DNA from: Chryseobacterium camelliae
Lineage (GTDB): Bacteria; Bacteroidota; Bacteroidia; Flavobacteriales; Weeksellaceae
Direction of reading: 5' to 3'
Length of the DNA: 64,000 bases
Assembly: GCF_027920545.1 (NCBI RefSeq)
Contig: NZ_CP115859.1
Location: 124,001-188,000 of the forward strand
Under the pieces are notes generated by a model. It was not told the DNA's origin and made no database searches. It saw only the letters and a program-made list of their open reading frames with translations. Positions 24,126-34,071 of this stretch are shown in pieces; the stretch's first letter is position 1; every line of letters starts with the position of its first letter. A program made the translations under genes and the position numbers.

Positions 24126-25685
24126 ATGAAAAATACTAAATATAAAGTACTGGCTCTTTTAACGTTCTTAGCTGTAAACACGGCTTGTATAGACGATTTG
24201 AACACGGAGCCTAAAGTAGAACAAACACTGGAGAACCTTTTGGCTGCAGATCCTAAGGCTGTAGAAGGTTTGCTGTCTAGATTATATGCAAGTTTTGCCC
24301 TTTCGAGTGTAGAGGGTCCGGATAAGTCTGACATTTCGGGAGCTGACCCCGGAGAGTCGCCGTTTGTAAGGGGATTGGTAAATCTTCAGGATTTTACTGC
24401 TGATGATATGAAAAACAGATGGGGAGACAATGGATTGGATCAGTTGACAACGACTACGAACTGGACTTCAAATAATAAATTTTTTAAATACGTGTATGAT
24501 AGAATTTATTATACGGTTCCTCAATCGACCAATTTAATTCGTATCATGAAAAGTGATAACGTTAATTATGCGAATAAAAACCAGGTTATAGACGAGTTAA
24601 GGTTTTTAAGAGCTTTATCCTATTATTACTTAATTGATTTATTTGGAAAGGGAGTGTTGGTAACCAACGAGAACTTTAATACCACTACACTTTTACCGGA
24701 AACTTCCAGGAAAGACCTTTTCAGCTATGTGGAGAGCGAATTACTGGCAATAGAATCAACCTTGCCCGCAACAAACTCATATGGAAGAGCTAATAAGTCG
24801 TGTGTAAGAATGCTTTTAGCCAAATTATATCTGAATGCGGAAGTGTATACGGGAACGGCAAGATATAATGACGCGGCAACCTATATCAATAAAATTATAA
24901 ATGAAGGCGGTTATCAGCTGGAGCCTAATATCAGAAAGAATTTTTCTTCAGATAATAATACCTCTAAGGAGATTATTTTCCCGCTGTTGGCAGATGCGGT
25001 TTCCAGCCAGAGTTTTGGTAATACGACATACCTTGTTAACGGAAGCATAAGTACGGAAACGATGGTTCCTGCAGATTTCGGGGCAGCAGAAGGCTGGGCC
25101 GGGCATAGAGCTACAAAAGCATGGTACGGGCTATTCGGAAATAGCATTGCAGATCTTCAGGCAAGTACGGATGCTAGAGCTAAATTGTTCTGGACTCAGG
25201 GGCACAACTGGGAAATGAATGACTATAAGACTTGGGCCGATGGCTTGCCGTCCGATAAATTTTGGAATAAGGATTCCAACGGAGTGGGAGGGGCAATTAA
25301 ATTCTCATCCACAGATTTCCCGTTGTTCAGATTAGCGGATGTTTATCTGATGTATGCGGAATGTGCACTGAGAGGAGCAACAGGAACTACTGTGCCTCAG
25401 GGTTTAACCTATGTAAACCTTGTCAGAGCAAGAGCTGGGGCAACTCAGCTGGCATCAATAACTTTAGATGGGGTTTTAGATGAAAGAGCAAGAGAATTAA
25501 ATTTCGAAGGAATGAGAAGACAGGATCTGATCAGGTTTGGGAAATTTACAGGAGGAACTTATCTATGGCCATGGAAAGGCGGGGTAAAAAACGGAACTTC
25601 AATTTCGGATAACTATAAGGTATTCCCGATCCCTAGTTCTGCTTTGCAGTCGAATCCTAATTTAACGCAAAACCCTGGGTATTAA
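24126..25685 (+). CDS. susD: SusD/RagB family glycan-binding lipoprotein
   Basis: This 519-aa protein has a lipoprotein signal ending in TAC with Cys near residue 20, followed by the acidic IDDL. The body matches the SusD fold: RIYYTVPQSTNLIRIM, ELRFLRALSYYYLIDLFG (TPR helix), MLLAKLYLNAEVY, and a C-terminal RARELNFEGMRRQDLIRFG. SusD caps the SusC channel and binds the incoming sugar chain at the cell surface. It starts 13 bases after the SusC stop. Specificity for alpha-glucans is inferred from neighbours. Confidence 0.9.
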   Translation: MKNTKYKVLALLTFLAVNTACIDDLNTEPKVEQTLENLLAADPKAVEGLLSRLYASFALSSVEGPDKSDISGADPGESPFVRGLVNLQDFTADDMKNRWGDNGLDQLTTTTNWTSNNKFFKYVYDRIYYTVPQSTNLIRIMKSDNVNYANKNQVIDELRFLRALSYYYLIDLFGKGVLVTNENFNTTTLLPETSRKDLFSYVESELLAIESTLPATNSYGRANKSCVRMLLAKLYLNAEVYTGTARYNDAATYINKIINEGGYQLEPNIRKNFSSDNNTSKEIIFPLLADAVSSQSFGNTTYLVNGSISTETMVPADFGAAEGWAGHRATKAWYGLFGNSIADLQASTDARAKLFWTQGHNWEMNDYKTWADGLPSDKFWNKDSNGVGGAIKFSSTDFPLFRLADVYLMYAECALRGATGTTVPQGLTYVNLVRARAGATQLASITLDGVLDERARELNFEGMRRQDLIRFGKFTGGTYLWPWKGGVKNGTSISDNYKVFPIPSSALQSNPNLTQNPGY

Positions 25686-25702
25686 TTTAAAACTGAATTA
25701 AA

Positions 25703-26815
25703 ATGAAAAATATTTTCAAAATATTTCTGGTAGCAATAGTGAGTTACTTTATTGTTTCTTGTAGAGAAGAAGATGATAAAGTTGTACTTAATCATATGTC
25801 TGATGGAAGTTTGGCCGTAAATAAGACATCTGTAATTCTTGATGAAACAATTGCTGATCAGGCTGCGCTTACTTTTACCTATGCAAACCCGACATTCAAT
25901 CCGAATGTTACATTTTCAAATACGGTAGAGCTTGCTGCTGCAGGAACTAATTTTAGTACTGTGGCAAGTGAAACGGTCTCAATGGATCAGAAAACGTTCT
26001 CTTTGACTCATTTGCAGTTGAATACAATGTTAGCAACCTTGAATATTGCTCCGAATGTTGCAAAACCAATTGAAATCAGATTAAAATCAAGCTTGAATGC
26101 TACCACTGCTTATTATTCGAATGTAATAAAAGTGAATATGACGGGATATACTCCGAATCCTGACCTGATTTATCCTAAAATCAATGTGCCGGGAGGTTAT
26201 GCCGGAGCAGCGGGCTATGCCGATTGGACACCTGCAAATTCTCCGAACTTATTCTCGCCTGGTAAAGATGATAAATACAGAGGGTTTATTTATGTTACGG
26301 CACCAAATAGCGAATATAAATTTACAATCAATCAGGATTGGGCAGGAGATAAAGGTGATGATGGAACGCTTACGGGAAAATTGGTAGAAACAAATGAAGT
26401 TAACCTAAAAGCTGTAGCTGCAGGAACATATTATATTAATGTTAATTGGGTGGCTAATACATATTCTGTTGCAACGGCAAACTTTGGGGTGATTGGTGAT
26501 GCAACACCTACGGGATGGGGTTCAGATACGGATTTTGTTTACAATCCAACTACGAAAACTTATGTAATTAATTCAATTGTTTTATCAAATACGGGAGTGT
26601 TTAAATTTAGGGCGAATGATGACTGGGCGATGAAGTTTCAGCCGTCAAGTGCGGATGAAACGTTGGCTTCGGGTATGGCAGTTAGATCTTACTTAAACTC
26701 GGAAGGCACTGTAACGGGAGATCCCGGTTACAAAGTTTCTCAGGCAGGTAATTATAAAATAGAATTGGACTTGCATAATTCAGCTTATTATAAGCTAACG
26801 ATCACAAAATTGTAA
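25703..26815 (+). CDS. SusE/SusF-like surface starch-binding lipoprotein
   Basis: This 370-aa lipoprotein has Cys around residue 20 (FIVSCREEDD). The N-terminal part (residues 30-145) reads like the Ig-like SusE domain (LTFTYANPTFNP). The C-terminal part holds two related carbohydrate-binding-type domains, the second with FGVIGDATPTGWGSDTDF, GVFKFRANDDWAMKF and GNYKIELDLHNSAYYKLTI. SusE and SusF hold starch at the surface for the SusCD complex. It follows susD by 17 bases and is followed by a hairpin that may reduce read-through into the enzyme genes. Confidence 0.8.
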   Translation: MKNIFKIFLVAIVSYFIVSCREEDDKVVLNHMSDGSLAVNKTSVILDETIADQAALTFTYANPTFNPNVTFSNTVELAAAGTNFSTVASETVSMDQKTFSLTHLQLNTMLATLNIAPNVAKPIEIRLKSSLNATTAYYSNVIKVNMTGYTPNPDLIYPKINVPGGYAGAAGYADWTPANSPNLFSPGKDDKYRGFIYVTAPNSEYKFTINQDWAGDKGDDGTLTGKLVETNEVNLKAVAAGTYYINVNWVANTYSVATANFGVIGDATPTGWGSDTDFVYNPTTKTYVINSIVLSNTGVFKFRANDDWAMKFQPSSADETLASGMAVRSYLNSEGTVTGDPGYKVSQAGNYKIELDLHNSAYYKLTITKL

Positions 26816-26843
26816 AATAGAACAAGTTTAAATAACAAAGCAC

Positions 26844-26864
26844 AGTGCTGCTAAAAGCAGCACT
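26844..26864 (+). terminator. Hairpin between susE-like and GH97 genes
   Basis: AGTGCTGC (26844-26851) pairs perfectly with GCAGCACT (26857-26864), followed by TTTAGTTT. The weak T-run suggests partial termination or mRNA stabilisation inside the operon. Confidence 0.5.
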
Positions 26865-26884
26865 TTAGTTTATAAATAGTCATT

Positions 26885-29041
26885 ATGAAGAAAATTACAG
26901 TTGGAGCGTTATTGCTCTCAATGATGTTTGCGGGTGTTAATGCACAATCTTTAAAATCGCCGGACGGAAAATTTGAAATGGATTTTCAGTTGAAGCAGGG
27001 TGTTCCGTATTACAATCTTAAATACAATGGTAAAACGGTAGTCGAAGATTCCAAACTGGGATTGAGGTTATTTAAAGACACTTCGGTAAAATTTGCATCA
27101 GAAATTGCCAAGCCGGAAGATGCCAAATTTGATTTGAATAACGGTTTTACGAAAGTTGACGAAAAACGGGATTCAAAAAACGAAACCTGGCAGCCGGTTT
27201 TAGGAGAAAAGAAAAATTACATCAATCAGTATAATGAATTGGCGGTTACCCTGAATCAGGCTTCTACAGACAGAAGCATTGTGGTAAAGTTCCGCTTGTT
27301 CAATGACGGTTTAGGTTTCAGATATGAATTTCCGCAGCAGAAAAACCTGAATTATTTCGTCATCAGGGAAGAAGATTCTGAAGTTGACTTTCCAACCGAT
27401 ATGAAAGCGTGGTGGATGGTTGCAGATTACGATTCTCAGGAATATCAGTATCAGGAAACGAAGGTTTCTGAAATTCCGGGAAGATGGGCGAAAGCTATGG
27501 ATGCGAATACCTCTCAGAAGCTAATTAAAAATGCGGTGCAGTCTCCGTTGATGCTGAAAAAAGAAGGAAAAGAGCCTTTGTATATCAATGTGGCGGAAGC
27601 TGCGGTGCTGAATTACCCCGTTTCCCACTTGGAAGTAGATGCCCAGGATTTTAAATTCAAAACCCATCTTACCGCAGACAGGCAGGGTGCAAAAGGATAT
27701 ATCCAGACCCCTTCTGTAACCCCTTGGAGAACCATTATCGTTTCGCCGAAAGCAGAAGAGGTGATGGCTTCCAAAATGCTCTTTAACCTGAATGAGCCTA
27801 CGAAATATACGGATACTTCTTACATTCATCCTACAAAATATATGGGAGTATGGTGGGAAATGATTATCGGAAAATCTCAGTGGGCATATTCTACAGAAGA
27901 GAATGTACATATCGGTAAAACAGATTTCTCAAAGCTGACTCCAAACGGAAAACATGCTGCCAATAACACAAAAGTAAAAGAATATATTGATTTTGCGGCA
28001 GAAAACGGGTTTCAGGGCTTACTAATTGAAGGCTGGAATGTCGGTTGGGAAGACTGGTTCGGTCATTCAAAAGAATTTGTTTTTGATTTTATTACCCCTT
28101 ACCCCGATTTTGATATTAAGATGCTGAATGAATATGCCCATTCAAAAGGGATTAAATTAATCATGCACCATGAAACGTCGGGTTCTGCAACAAACTATGA
28201 ACGATGGGCAGACCAGGCATTTCAGCTGATGAAAAAATATGGCTATGATGCGGTGAAGACCGGGTATGTAGGTGATATTATTCCTAGGGGAGAGCATCAT
28301 TATTCTCAGTGGACAATCAATCACTATTATAGAATTGCTGAAAAAGCGAATGAGTATAAGATTATGGTCAATTCTCACGAATCGGTGCGTCCTACAGGAG
28401 AAAGCCGTACCTACCCGAATTATATTTCTGCAGAAGCGGCTCGTGGAACCGAATATGAGGCTTTTGGAGGGAATAATGCGGACCATCAGACCATTCTTCC
28501 GTTTACAAGATGGATGGGAGGGTCTATGGACTACACACCGGGAATTTTCCAGACAAAACTAGACTACTATTTCCCGGGAGATAAACGCTTTGTAAAAACT
28601 ACGTTGGTCAAGCAGTTGGCATTGTATGTTACCATGTATATGCCTCTTCAGATGGCTGCAGATTTACCTGAAAACTACAAAAAACATATGGATGCTTTTC
28701 AGTTTATCAAAGATGTGGCAGCGGATTGGGACGATACTAAAATCTTATCGGCAGAACCCGGTGATTATGTAGTGACGGCCAGAAAAGCTAAAGGGACTGA
28801 AAACTGGTTTGTAGGAGGAATCACTGATGAAAATAAACGGGAGTATACAGTAGACTTTTCTTTTCTGGACAAAGGAAGAAAATATGAAGCAGTAATCTAT
28901 GAAGATGGAAAAGATGCAGATTATATTAATAATCCTCAGAGCTATAACATTTATAAAAAAGAGATCAACAGCAAATCGAAGATCAATTTTAAAATGGCAA
29001 GAAGCGGAGGTTTTGCAATTTCGATTAGACCTGCGAAATAA
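26885..29041 (+). CDS. susB: Glycoside hydrolase family 97 alpha-glucosidase (SusB-like)
   Basis: This 718-aa protein has a signal peptide (about 1-20, ending GVNAQ), so it is periplasmic. The N-terminal GH97 beta-sandwich (SPDGKFEMDFQLKQGVPYYN, SKLGLRLF) precedes the barrel with GLLIEGWNVGWEDW, LIMHHETSG, MVNSHESVRPTGESRTYP and AEAARGTEYEAFG. The glutamates at those positions match the inverting subgroup, whose members use several Glu residues with calcium, rather than the Asp nucleophile of retaining GH97. It releases glucose from maltodextrins. Length fits the family. Confidence 0.9.
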   Translation: MKKITVGALLLSMMFAGVNAQSLKSPDGKFEMDFQLKQGVPYYNLKYNGKTVVEDSKLGLRLFKDTSVKFASEIAKPEDAKFDLNNGFTKVDEKRDSKNETWQPVLGEKKNYINQYNELAVTLNQASTDRSIVVKFRLFNDGLGFRYEFPQQKNLNYFVIREEDSEVDFPTDMKAWWMVADYDSQEYQYQETKVSEIPGRWAKAMDANTSQKLIKNAVQSPLMLKKEGKEPLYINVAEAAVLNYPVSHLEVDAQDFKFKTHLTADRQGAKGYIQTPSVTPWRTIIVSPKAEEVMASKMLFNLNEPTKYTDTSYIHPTKYMGVWWEMIIGKSQWAYSTEENVHIGKTDFSKLTPNGKHAANNTKVKEYIDFAAENGFQGLLIEGWNVGWEDWFGHSKEFVFDFITPYPDFDIKMLNEYAHSKGIKLIMHHETSGSATNYERWADQAFQLMKKYGYDAVKTGYVGDIIPRGEHHYSQWTINHYYRIAEKANEYKIMVNSHESVRPTGESRTYPNYISAEAARGTEYEAFGGNNADHQTILPFTRWMGGSMDYTPGIFQTKLDYYFPGDKRFVKTTLVKQLALYVTMYMPLQMAADLPENYKKHMDAFQFIKDVAADWDDTKILSAEPGDYVVTARKAKGTENWFVGGITDENKREYTVDFSFLDKGRKYEAVIYEDGKDADYINNPQSYNIYKKEINSKSKINFKMARSGGFAISIRPAK

Positions 29042-29059
29042 AATATTCTTAACTTTATA

Positions 29060-29091
29060 ATCCTTAAAGGTTTTGCCTTTAAGGATTTTTT
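29060..29091 (+). terminator. Intrinsic terminator after GH97
   Basis: ATCCTTAAAGG pairs with CCTTTAAGGAT around TTTTG, and TTTTT follows. It suggests that the GH13 gene has its own promoter or relies on read-through. Confidence 0.7.
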
Positions 29092-29151
29092 GTATAATCC
29101 CTTATCTTTATCCAAAAAGGGATCACTCCAAATTTTATACACAGTGTTTTT

Positions 29152-31008
29152 ATGAAAAAAATAGGCGCAATTATTGCACTTTCGGCAGCCGCATTCGCTT
29201 TTTCTCAAAGACCTTTAGAAAAGGTTGAACCGGCCTTCTGGTGGAAAGGAATGAAGAATCCCGAACTTCAGATTTTGGTGTACGGAAAAGATATTGCCAA
29301 AAATAAAATTGAACTCTCAGACCATGTTCAGATAAAAGATATTCAGAAAGTTGAAAACCCGAACTATGTCTTTATTACCGTAAATACCGCTGAAATCAAT
29401 GTCCCGGATTTTAAGATTACAATTAAAAATGGGAACAAAAATATAGAATCTTATACTTACGAGCTAAAACAAAGAAACCCAAATTCGGCAGCCAGGTCTT
29501 CGTTTACGTCTAAAGACGTGGTGTATTTAATTATGCCCGATCGTTTTGCAAACGGAAACGAAAAAAATGATTCAACTCCCGATTTAACCGAAAAAGCGGA
29601 TAGAAGCCTTCCAAATGGTCGTCATGGTGGGGATTTAAGAGGAATTATCAATAATCTTGATTATATCCAAAGCTTAGGAGCGACTGCAGTATGGCTGACT
29701 CCGGTGAATGAAGACAACGAAAAAATCTATTCATATCATGGCTATGCCCAGACCGATCTGTACAAGATCGATGGGCGTTATGGGACTAATGAAGAATATA
29801 AAGAGCTCTCCCAAAAATTAAATCAACGGAATATGAAGCTGGTGATGGATTACGTAACCAATCATTGGGGAGCTTCACATTGGATGATCCGGGATTTACC
29901 GTCAAAAGACTGGATTCATTGGTTTAACGAAGGCGAAAAAGGATTCAGGCGTTCCAATTATAAAACAACGACACAGTTTGATACCAATGCTGCTGAAATA
30001 GATAAAAAACTGGCATTAGACGGATGGTTTGATACCACAATGCCAGATATTAATCAGAAAAATCCCCTGGTTTTAAAATATTTGACTCAAAATGCAATCT
30101 GGTGGATAGAATATGCTGAATTAGGGGGCTTCCGGGTAGATACCTATCCGTACAACGACAAAGAAGCAATGGCAAAATGGGCAAAAGAAATCACCGATGA
30201 ATATCCGGATTTTAATATAGTAGGAGAAACTTGGTTGTATACTGCAGGTCAAATTTCCGCCTGGCAAAAAGATTCAAAAACAGGAGAAGCTGCAAATTAC
30301 AATTCTTATTTGCCTTCTGTCATGGATTTTATGCTGTATGCGGACTTGCCGAAAGCATTGAAGGAAAAAGAAGGCTGGGATTCAGGATTAGTGAAGATCT
30401 ACAATGTTTTTACAAGCGATTTTTTGTATCCGGATATCAATAAGGTCATGGTCTTCTTAGAAAATCACGATACGGAAAGATGGAATGAGATTTTCAACGC
30501 AGATCCCAAAGATTATAAACTGGGGCTGACTTTAATTTCTACCGTTCGCGGAATTCCGCAGATTTATTATGGTTCCGAAATAGGAATGCGTGGCGATAAA
30601 AATAAAGGTGGAGATGCGGATATCAGAAGAGATTTTCCTGGCGGCTGGAAATCTGATCGGCAAAATGCCTTTAATCTTTCTTCTCAGACTCCTGAACAAA
30701 AAGAATTTTATCAGTTCACACAGAAGTTATTGAACTGGAGAAAAAGAACTGAAGTGATTCATACCGGAAAAACTAAAAATTTTATTCCTCAGAACAATGT
30801 TTTTGTCTATTTTAGATATAACGAAAAAGAGAGTGTGATGGTGGTGCTGAATAATAGTGAAAAACAGGAAACATTGGATTTAAAACGTTTTTCGGAATCA
30901 TTGAATGGATTCTCAAAAGGAAAAGATATAATCCTGGATAAAGAATTTTCAATACAGAATACGTTAACGGTACCGGCAAAAACTTCAATGGTTCTTGAAT
31001 TGAAATAA
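29152..31008 (+). CDS. GH13 alpha-amylase family enzyme (neopullulanase/SusA-like)
   Basis: This 618-aa protein has a signal peptide (1-18, ending AFAFSQ). A beta-sandwich (about 20-120) of the cyclomaltodextrinase N-terminal type precedes the catalytic barrel. GH13 motifs are in order: MDYVTNHWG, GFRVDTYPYND (nucleophile Asp near 329), NIVGETWL (acid Glu near 358) and FLENHDTER (Asp near 437). A C-terminal beta domain follows. The protein would cut alpha-1,4-linked glucans in the periplasm and feed the neighbouring GH97. Its best relatives are neopullulanase or SusA-like enzymes, but exact specificity cannot be read from sequence. Confidence 0.9.
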   Translation: MKKIGAIIALSAAAFAFSQRPLEKVEPAFWWKGMKNPELQILVYGKDIAKNKIELSDHVQIKDIQKVENPNYVFITVNTAEINVPDFKITIKNGNKNIESYTYELKQRNPNSAARSSFTSKDVVYLIMPDRFANGNEKNDSTPDLTEKADRSLPNGRHGGDLRGIINNLDYIQSLGATAVWLTPVNEDNEKIYSYHGYAQTDLYKIDGRYGTNEEYKELSQKLNQRNMKLVMDYVTNHWGASHWMIRDLPSKDWIHWFNEGEKGFRRSNYKTTTQFDTNAAEIDKKLALDGWFDTTMPDINQKNPLVLKYLTQNAIWWIEYAELGGFRVDTYPYNDKEAMAKWAKEITDEYPDFNIVGETWLYTAGQISAWQKDSKTGEAANYNSYLPSVMDFMLYADLPKALKEKEGWDSGLVKIYNVFTSDFLYPDINKVMVFLENHDTERWNEIFNADPKDYKLGLTLISTVRGIPQIYYGSEIGMRGDKNKGGDADIRRDFPGGWKSDRQNAFNLSSQTPEQKEFYQFTQKLLNWRKRTEVIHTGKTKNFIPQNNVFVYFRYNEKESVMVVLNNSEKQETLDLKRFSESLNGFSKGKDIILDKEFSIQNTLTVPAKTSMVLELK

Positions 31009-31078
31009 GGTAGAAAGTGACGGTGGAAAAAACTGGTCGGAGCTCTGCTAATCTAAAAACAGAAAAATAATAACGGAA

Positions 31079-32488
31079 ATGCTGAGTAGAAACGCTACTG
31101 GTAAATTGGGGAAAAAGAAAAAACCTGATCTGTCGATGCTTCGGATCATCAATATGAGCATGGGTTTTTTGGGGATTCAGATGGCTTTTGGCTTGCAGAA
31201 TGCAAACGCAAGTCGGATTTTAGCCAACTTCGGGGCAGATGTTCATGAATTATCCTGGTTTTGGCTGGTGGCACCGGTTACGGGCTTGATAGTTCAGCCG
31301 GTTATTGGTCATATGGGCGATAATACCTGGAATCCGATGGGAAGAAGAAAGCCTTATTTTTTAATCGGGACACTTTTTTGTGCAATCGGTCTGGTAATGC
31401 TCCCTAATGCTGCTTCCGTTACGCAAATGATGGTTGCGAATGTATTATTGTTGGCTGTAATATTCTTGGCACTGATGGATGCTTCAATTAATGTGGCTAT
31501 GGAGCCTTTTCGTGCTTTGGTAGGAGATATGCTGCCGAAACATCAGGGAACGATAGGGTTTTCAGTGCAAACGATTTTAATCGGAATAGGAGCGGTTATC
31601 GGCTCTTATTTACCCGATTGGTTAACGGGATTGGGATTCTCCAATATAGCAGCAGAAGGTTTTGTAGCGGAAAATGTTATTTACTCATTTTATACAGGTG
31701 CGTTTTTTCTTTTATTAACGATACTTTATACCATTTTTACAACAAAAGAATATTCACCCCAGGAGTTTGCAGAATTCGAAGGGGACAAAGAATTTGAGGA
31801 AAAACCGTCGAAATTTTCGGGTATTTTTAAAGATTTTTCCAATATTCCGGCTCAGATGAAAAAACTGGGTGCTGTTCAGTTTTTCTCATGGTTTGCACTG
31901 TTTACCATGTGGGTATTTACAACAAGTGCTTTGGCAACCCATCATTTAGGGCTTTCTCCTGAAGATACCCATTCAAAAGAATTTAATGATGCCGGAGATT
32001 TAACGGGGAAGCTGTTCGGAATGTACAATCTTTGGGCGGTCCCATTTGCATTTCTGTTAACGCCGCTTGCCAAGCGGATCGGGAAAAAACAAACCCATGC
32101 TGTGGCATTGACATCCGGAGGAATTGGGCTGATTTTACTCTACTTTATTAAAGATGTCAGTCTCCTTTGGATCTCAATGGTCGGGCTTGGTTTCGCTTGG
32201 GCAAGTATTTTAGCAATGCCTTATGCAATGCTGGTTGAAGTGATTCCTCAGAAGAAGATGGGAGTTTATATGGGAATTTTCAATTTTTTCATCGTAATTC
32301 CCCAAATTATTAATGGTCTTTTGGGTGGTCCTGTTGTGAGCAGTATTTTTGGAAAACAGGCAATTTATTATGTGGTCATTGGAGGAATATGCATGGTATT
32401 GGGAGCTGTTTTAACCATGATTTTTATTAAATCGGAAGACGAAACACCAAGAGAAGTGGAAGAGGATATTAAGCAGGTGCATTTTTAA
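31079..32488 (+). CDS. MFS sugar transporter (SLC45/maltose-type)
   Basis: This 469-aa protein has about 12 hydrophobic helices. GHMGDNTWNPMGRRKPYFLIG between helices 2 and 3 is the major facilitator signature in the form found in the glycoside/SLC45-like family. MDASINVAMEPFRALVGDM in helix 4 also fits that family. It would import maltose or glucose released in the periplasm across the inner membrane. It lies 70 bases after the GH13 gene and ends the sugar locus, followed by a terminator. Substrate is inferred from neighbours. Confidence 0.85.
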   Translation: MLSRNATGKLGKKKKPDLSMLRIINMSMGFLGIQMAFGLQNANASRILANFGADVHELSWFWLVAPVTGLIVQPVIGHMGDNTWNPMGRRKPYFLIGTLFCAIGLVMLPNAASVTQMMVANVLLLAVIFLALMDASINVAMEPFRALVGDMLPKHQGTIGFSVQTILIGIGAVIGSYLPDWLTGLGFSNIAAEGFVAENVIYSFYTGAFFLLLTILYTIFTTKEYSPQEFAEFEGDKEFEEKPSKFSGIFKDFSNIPAQMKKLGAVQFFSWFALFTMWVFTTSALATHHLGLSPEDTHSKEFNDAGDLTGKLFGMYNLWAVPFAFLLTPLAKRIGKKQTHAVALTSGGIGLILLYFIKDVSLLWISMVGLGFAWASILAMPYAMLVEVIPQKKMGVYMGIFNFFIVIPQIINGLLGGPVVSSIFGKQAIYYVVIGGICMVLGAVLTMIFIKSEDETPREVEEDIKQVHF

Positions 32489-32520
32489 AATAAACACTAA
32501 AATCAAGCTTCGGAAATATT

Positions 32521-32556
32521 AAAAAAAACACTTTAATCGAATATTAAAGTGTTTTT
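32521..32556. terminator. Bidirectional terminator between MFS and aspartate kinase genes
   Basis: AAAAACACTTTAAT pairs with ATTAAAGTGTTTTT around a CGA-type loop. A- and T-runs on both sides serve the convergent genes. Confidence 0.75.
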
Positions 32557-32581
32557 GAGACATTTATATAAGATACAAACC

Positions 32582-33901
32582 TTAAAATAACCTGTTGTGT
32601 AAAGATCTTAATGCTTCAATCTTGTGAACGGAAGGAACCAATAAGGAAATATTATTTTCGCTTCCTCCGTAGGAGATCATTCTGATAGGGATATGTTTTA
32701 CTGCTTCCGAAACTATACTGGCATAGCCATGATGGCTTTTTCTGAAATCCCCGACAATGCAGATGATAGATTGATCATGGTCGATTTCTACCGTCGAAAA
32801 CAGTTCCAGCTCTTTTACGATTTCAGAAAGAAACCCGGTTTCATCAATGGTAAGCGAAACCGCTACTTCAGAAGTCGTGATCATATCAATAGGAGTTTTG
32901 AAACGTTCAAAAATTTCAAAAACCTTTCTCAAAAAACCATATGCCATTAACATTCGGGAAGATTGAATACGGATGGCGGTAATGCCATCTTTAGCAGCAA
33001 TAGCTACAATCTGGTTTTGATTGGTGGTTTCTCCCGAGATCAGCGTACCCTTTGCATCAGGATTCATCGTATCCAATAGCCGTACAGGAACATTGTATTT
33101 TCTGGCCGGGAAAACACTTTGGGGATGCAGGATTTTCGCTCCGAAGTACGACAGTTCGGCTGCTTCATCAAAATTAAGCTGGGCAATGGATTGAGTATTC
33201 GGTACATATCTCGGATCATTATTATGAAACCCGTCAATATCGGTCCAGATCTGGATCTCCTCAACTTGCAGGGCGGCACCTACTAATGAGGCAGTATAAT
33301 CCGAACCTCCTCTTCTGAGATTATCGATTTCACCCTGAGCATTTTTACAGATATAGCCTTGGGTGATAAACAGCTTTTCCTCTGGGTATTTTGAAATTTC
33401 CCTGCTTAAGTGTTCGCGGATATAGTCAATGTTTGGTTCATTGTTTTCGTCGGTCAGCATAAAATCCAGTGCGGGTAATAAGGCTGAAGACACTTCAATT
33501 TCTTTTAAATGCAGGTGAAATAGAGTAGTGGAGATGATCTCGCCTTGAGCCAGGATAATTCGTTCGGCAGCTAAGGTGAAATGCTTATTCTTAAACTGGT
33601 AAAACAGGTCAAAAACTTTATCAATAAACGCTGTGGCTTCTAAAATACCTTCCTCTGTCTTAAATAATTGTTGAATGAATTGTGTATACTGTCTGTAAAG
33701 CATGTCAATGTGTGCATGGGCAGCCTGAATATCTTTCTTTGCATATAACGCAGACAAAGTGACCAGGTCATTGGTGGTTCCGGATACAGCGGATAAAACA
33801 ACCAAATGTCGGTCTGCGATTTGGGAACTGATAATAGGTAATAACTGCTCAATTCTTTCCGGGCTTCCTACCGAAGTACCTCCAAATTTTAAAACTTTCA
33901 T
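32582..33901 (-). CDS. lysC: Aspartate kinase
   Basis: This 439-aa protein begins MKVLKFGGTSVGSPERI, the aspartokinase nucleotide and substrate signature. It continues with LAAERIILAQGEI, RGGSDYTASLVGAAL and IWTDIDGFHNNDPR. The last 150 residues contain two ACT-type regulatory domains (SEVAVSLTIDE; NISLLVPS). It phosphorylates L-aspartate at the head of the lysine, threonine, methionine and diaminopimelate pathway. Length fits a monofunctional enzyme; no homoserine dehydrogenase domain is present. The 5' leader shows a promoter box, a short Lys-containing open frame and a terminator, suggesting attenuation control. Confidence 0.92.
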   Translation of the reverse strand: MKVLKFGGTSVGSPERIEQLLPIISSQIADRHLVVLSAVSGTTNDLVTLSALYAKKDIQAAHAHIDMLYRQYTQFIQQLFKTEEGILEATAFIDKVFDLFYQFKNKHFTLAAERIILAQGEIISTTLFHLHLKEIEVSSALLPALDFMLTDENNEPNIDYIREHLSREISKYPEEKLFITQGYICKNAQGEIDNLRRGGSDYTASLVGAALQVEEIQIWTDIDGFHNNDPRYVPNTQSIAQLNFDEAAELSYFGAKILHPQSVFPARKYNVPVRLLDTMNPDAKGTLISGETTNQNQIVAIAAKDGITAIRIQSSRMLMAYGFLRKVFEIFERFKTPIDMITTSEVAVSLTIDETGFLSEIVKELELFSTVEIDHDQSIICIVGDFRKSHHGYASIVSEAVKHIPIRMISYGGSENNISLLVPSVHKIEALRSLHNRLF

Positions 33902-33930
33902 AATATAGATAAAATGTTAATTGTTAAAAC

Positions 33931-33962
33931 AAAAAAAAAGAGCTTGTCGTGATGACAAGCTC
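33931..33962 (-). terminator. Attenuator-type terminator in the aspartate kinase leader
   Basis: On the minus strand GAGCTTGTC pairs with GACAAGCTC (9 bp) around ATCAC, followed by nine T, 30 bases before the aspartate kinase start. Upstream GAGCTT (34014-34019) and GTCGTGA (33998-34004) together are complementary to the terminator's 3' half, giving a competing antiterminator. Confidence 0.7.
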
Positions 33963-33997
33963 CTGATGTATCTGGTTTCTAACCAAAGGAAAATGAC

Positions 33998-34054
33998 TCA
34001 CGACGTTCGACGTAAGCTCTGTTTCTTTCCCTTTTTTAAGTTAGATAATATCAT
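33998..34054 (-). CDS. Putative leader peptide of aspartate kinase
   Basis: This 18-codon frame, MILSNLKKGKKQSLRRTS, lies between the promoter box and the terminator and has four lysines clustered at codons 7-11. Its stop codon falls within the GTCGTGA segment that can form the antiterminator. Ribosome stalling at lysine codons could therefore influence folding. The frame is short and could be chance; the structure around it is the stronger evidence. Confidence 0.4.
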   Translation of the reverse strand: MILSNLKKGKKQSLRRTS

Positions 34055-34071
34055 TTTCTTTTTTTGCTGGG

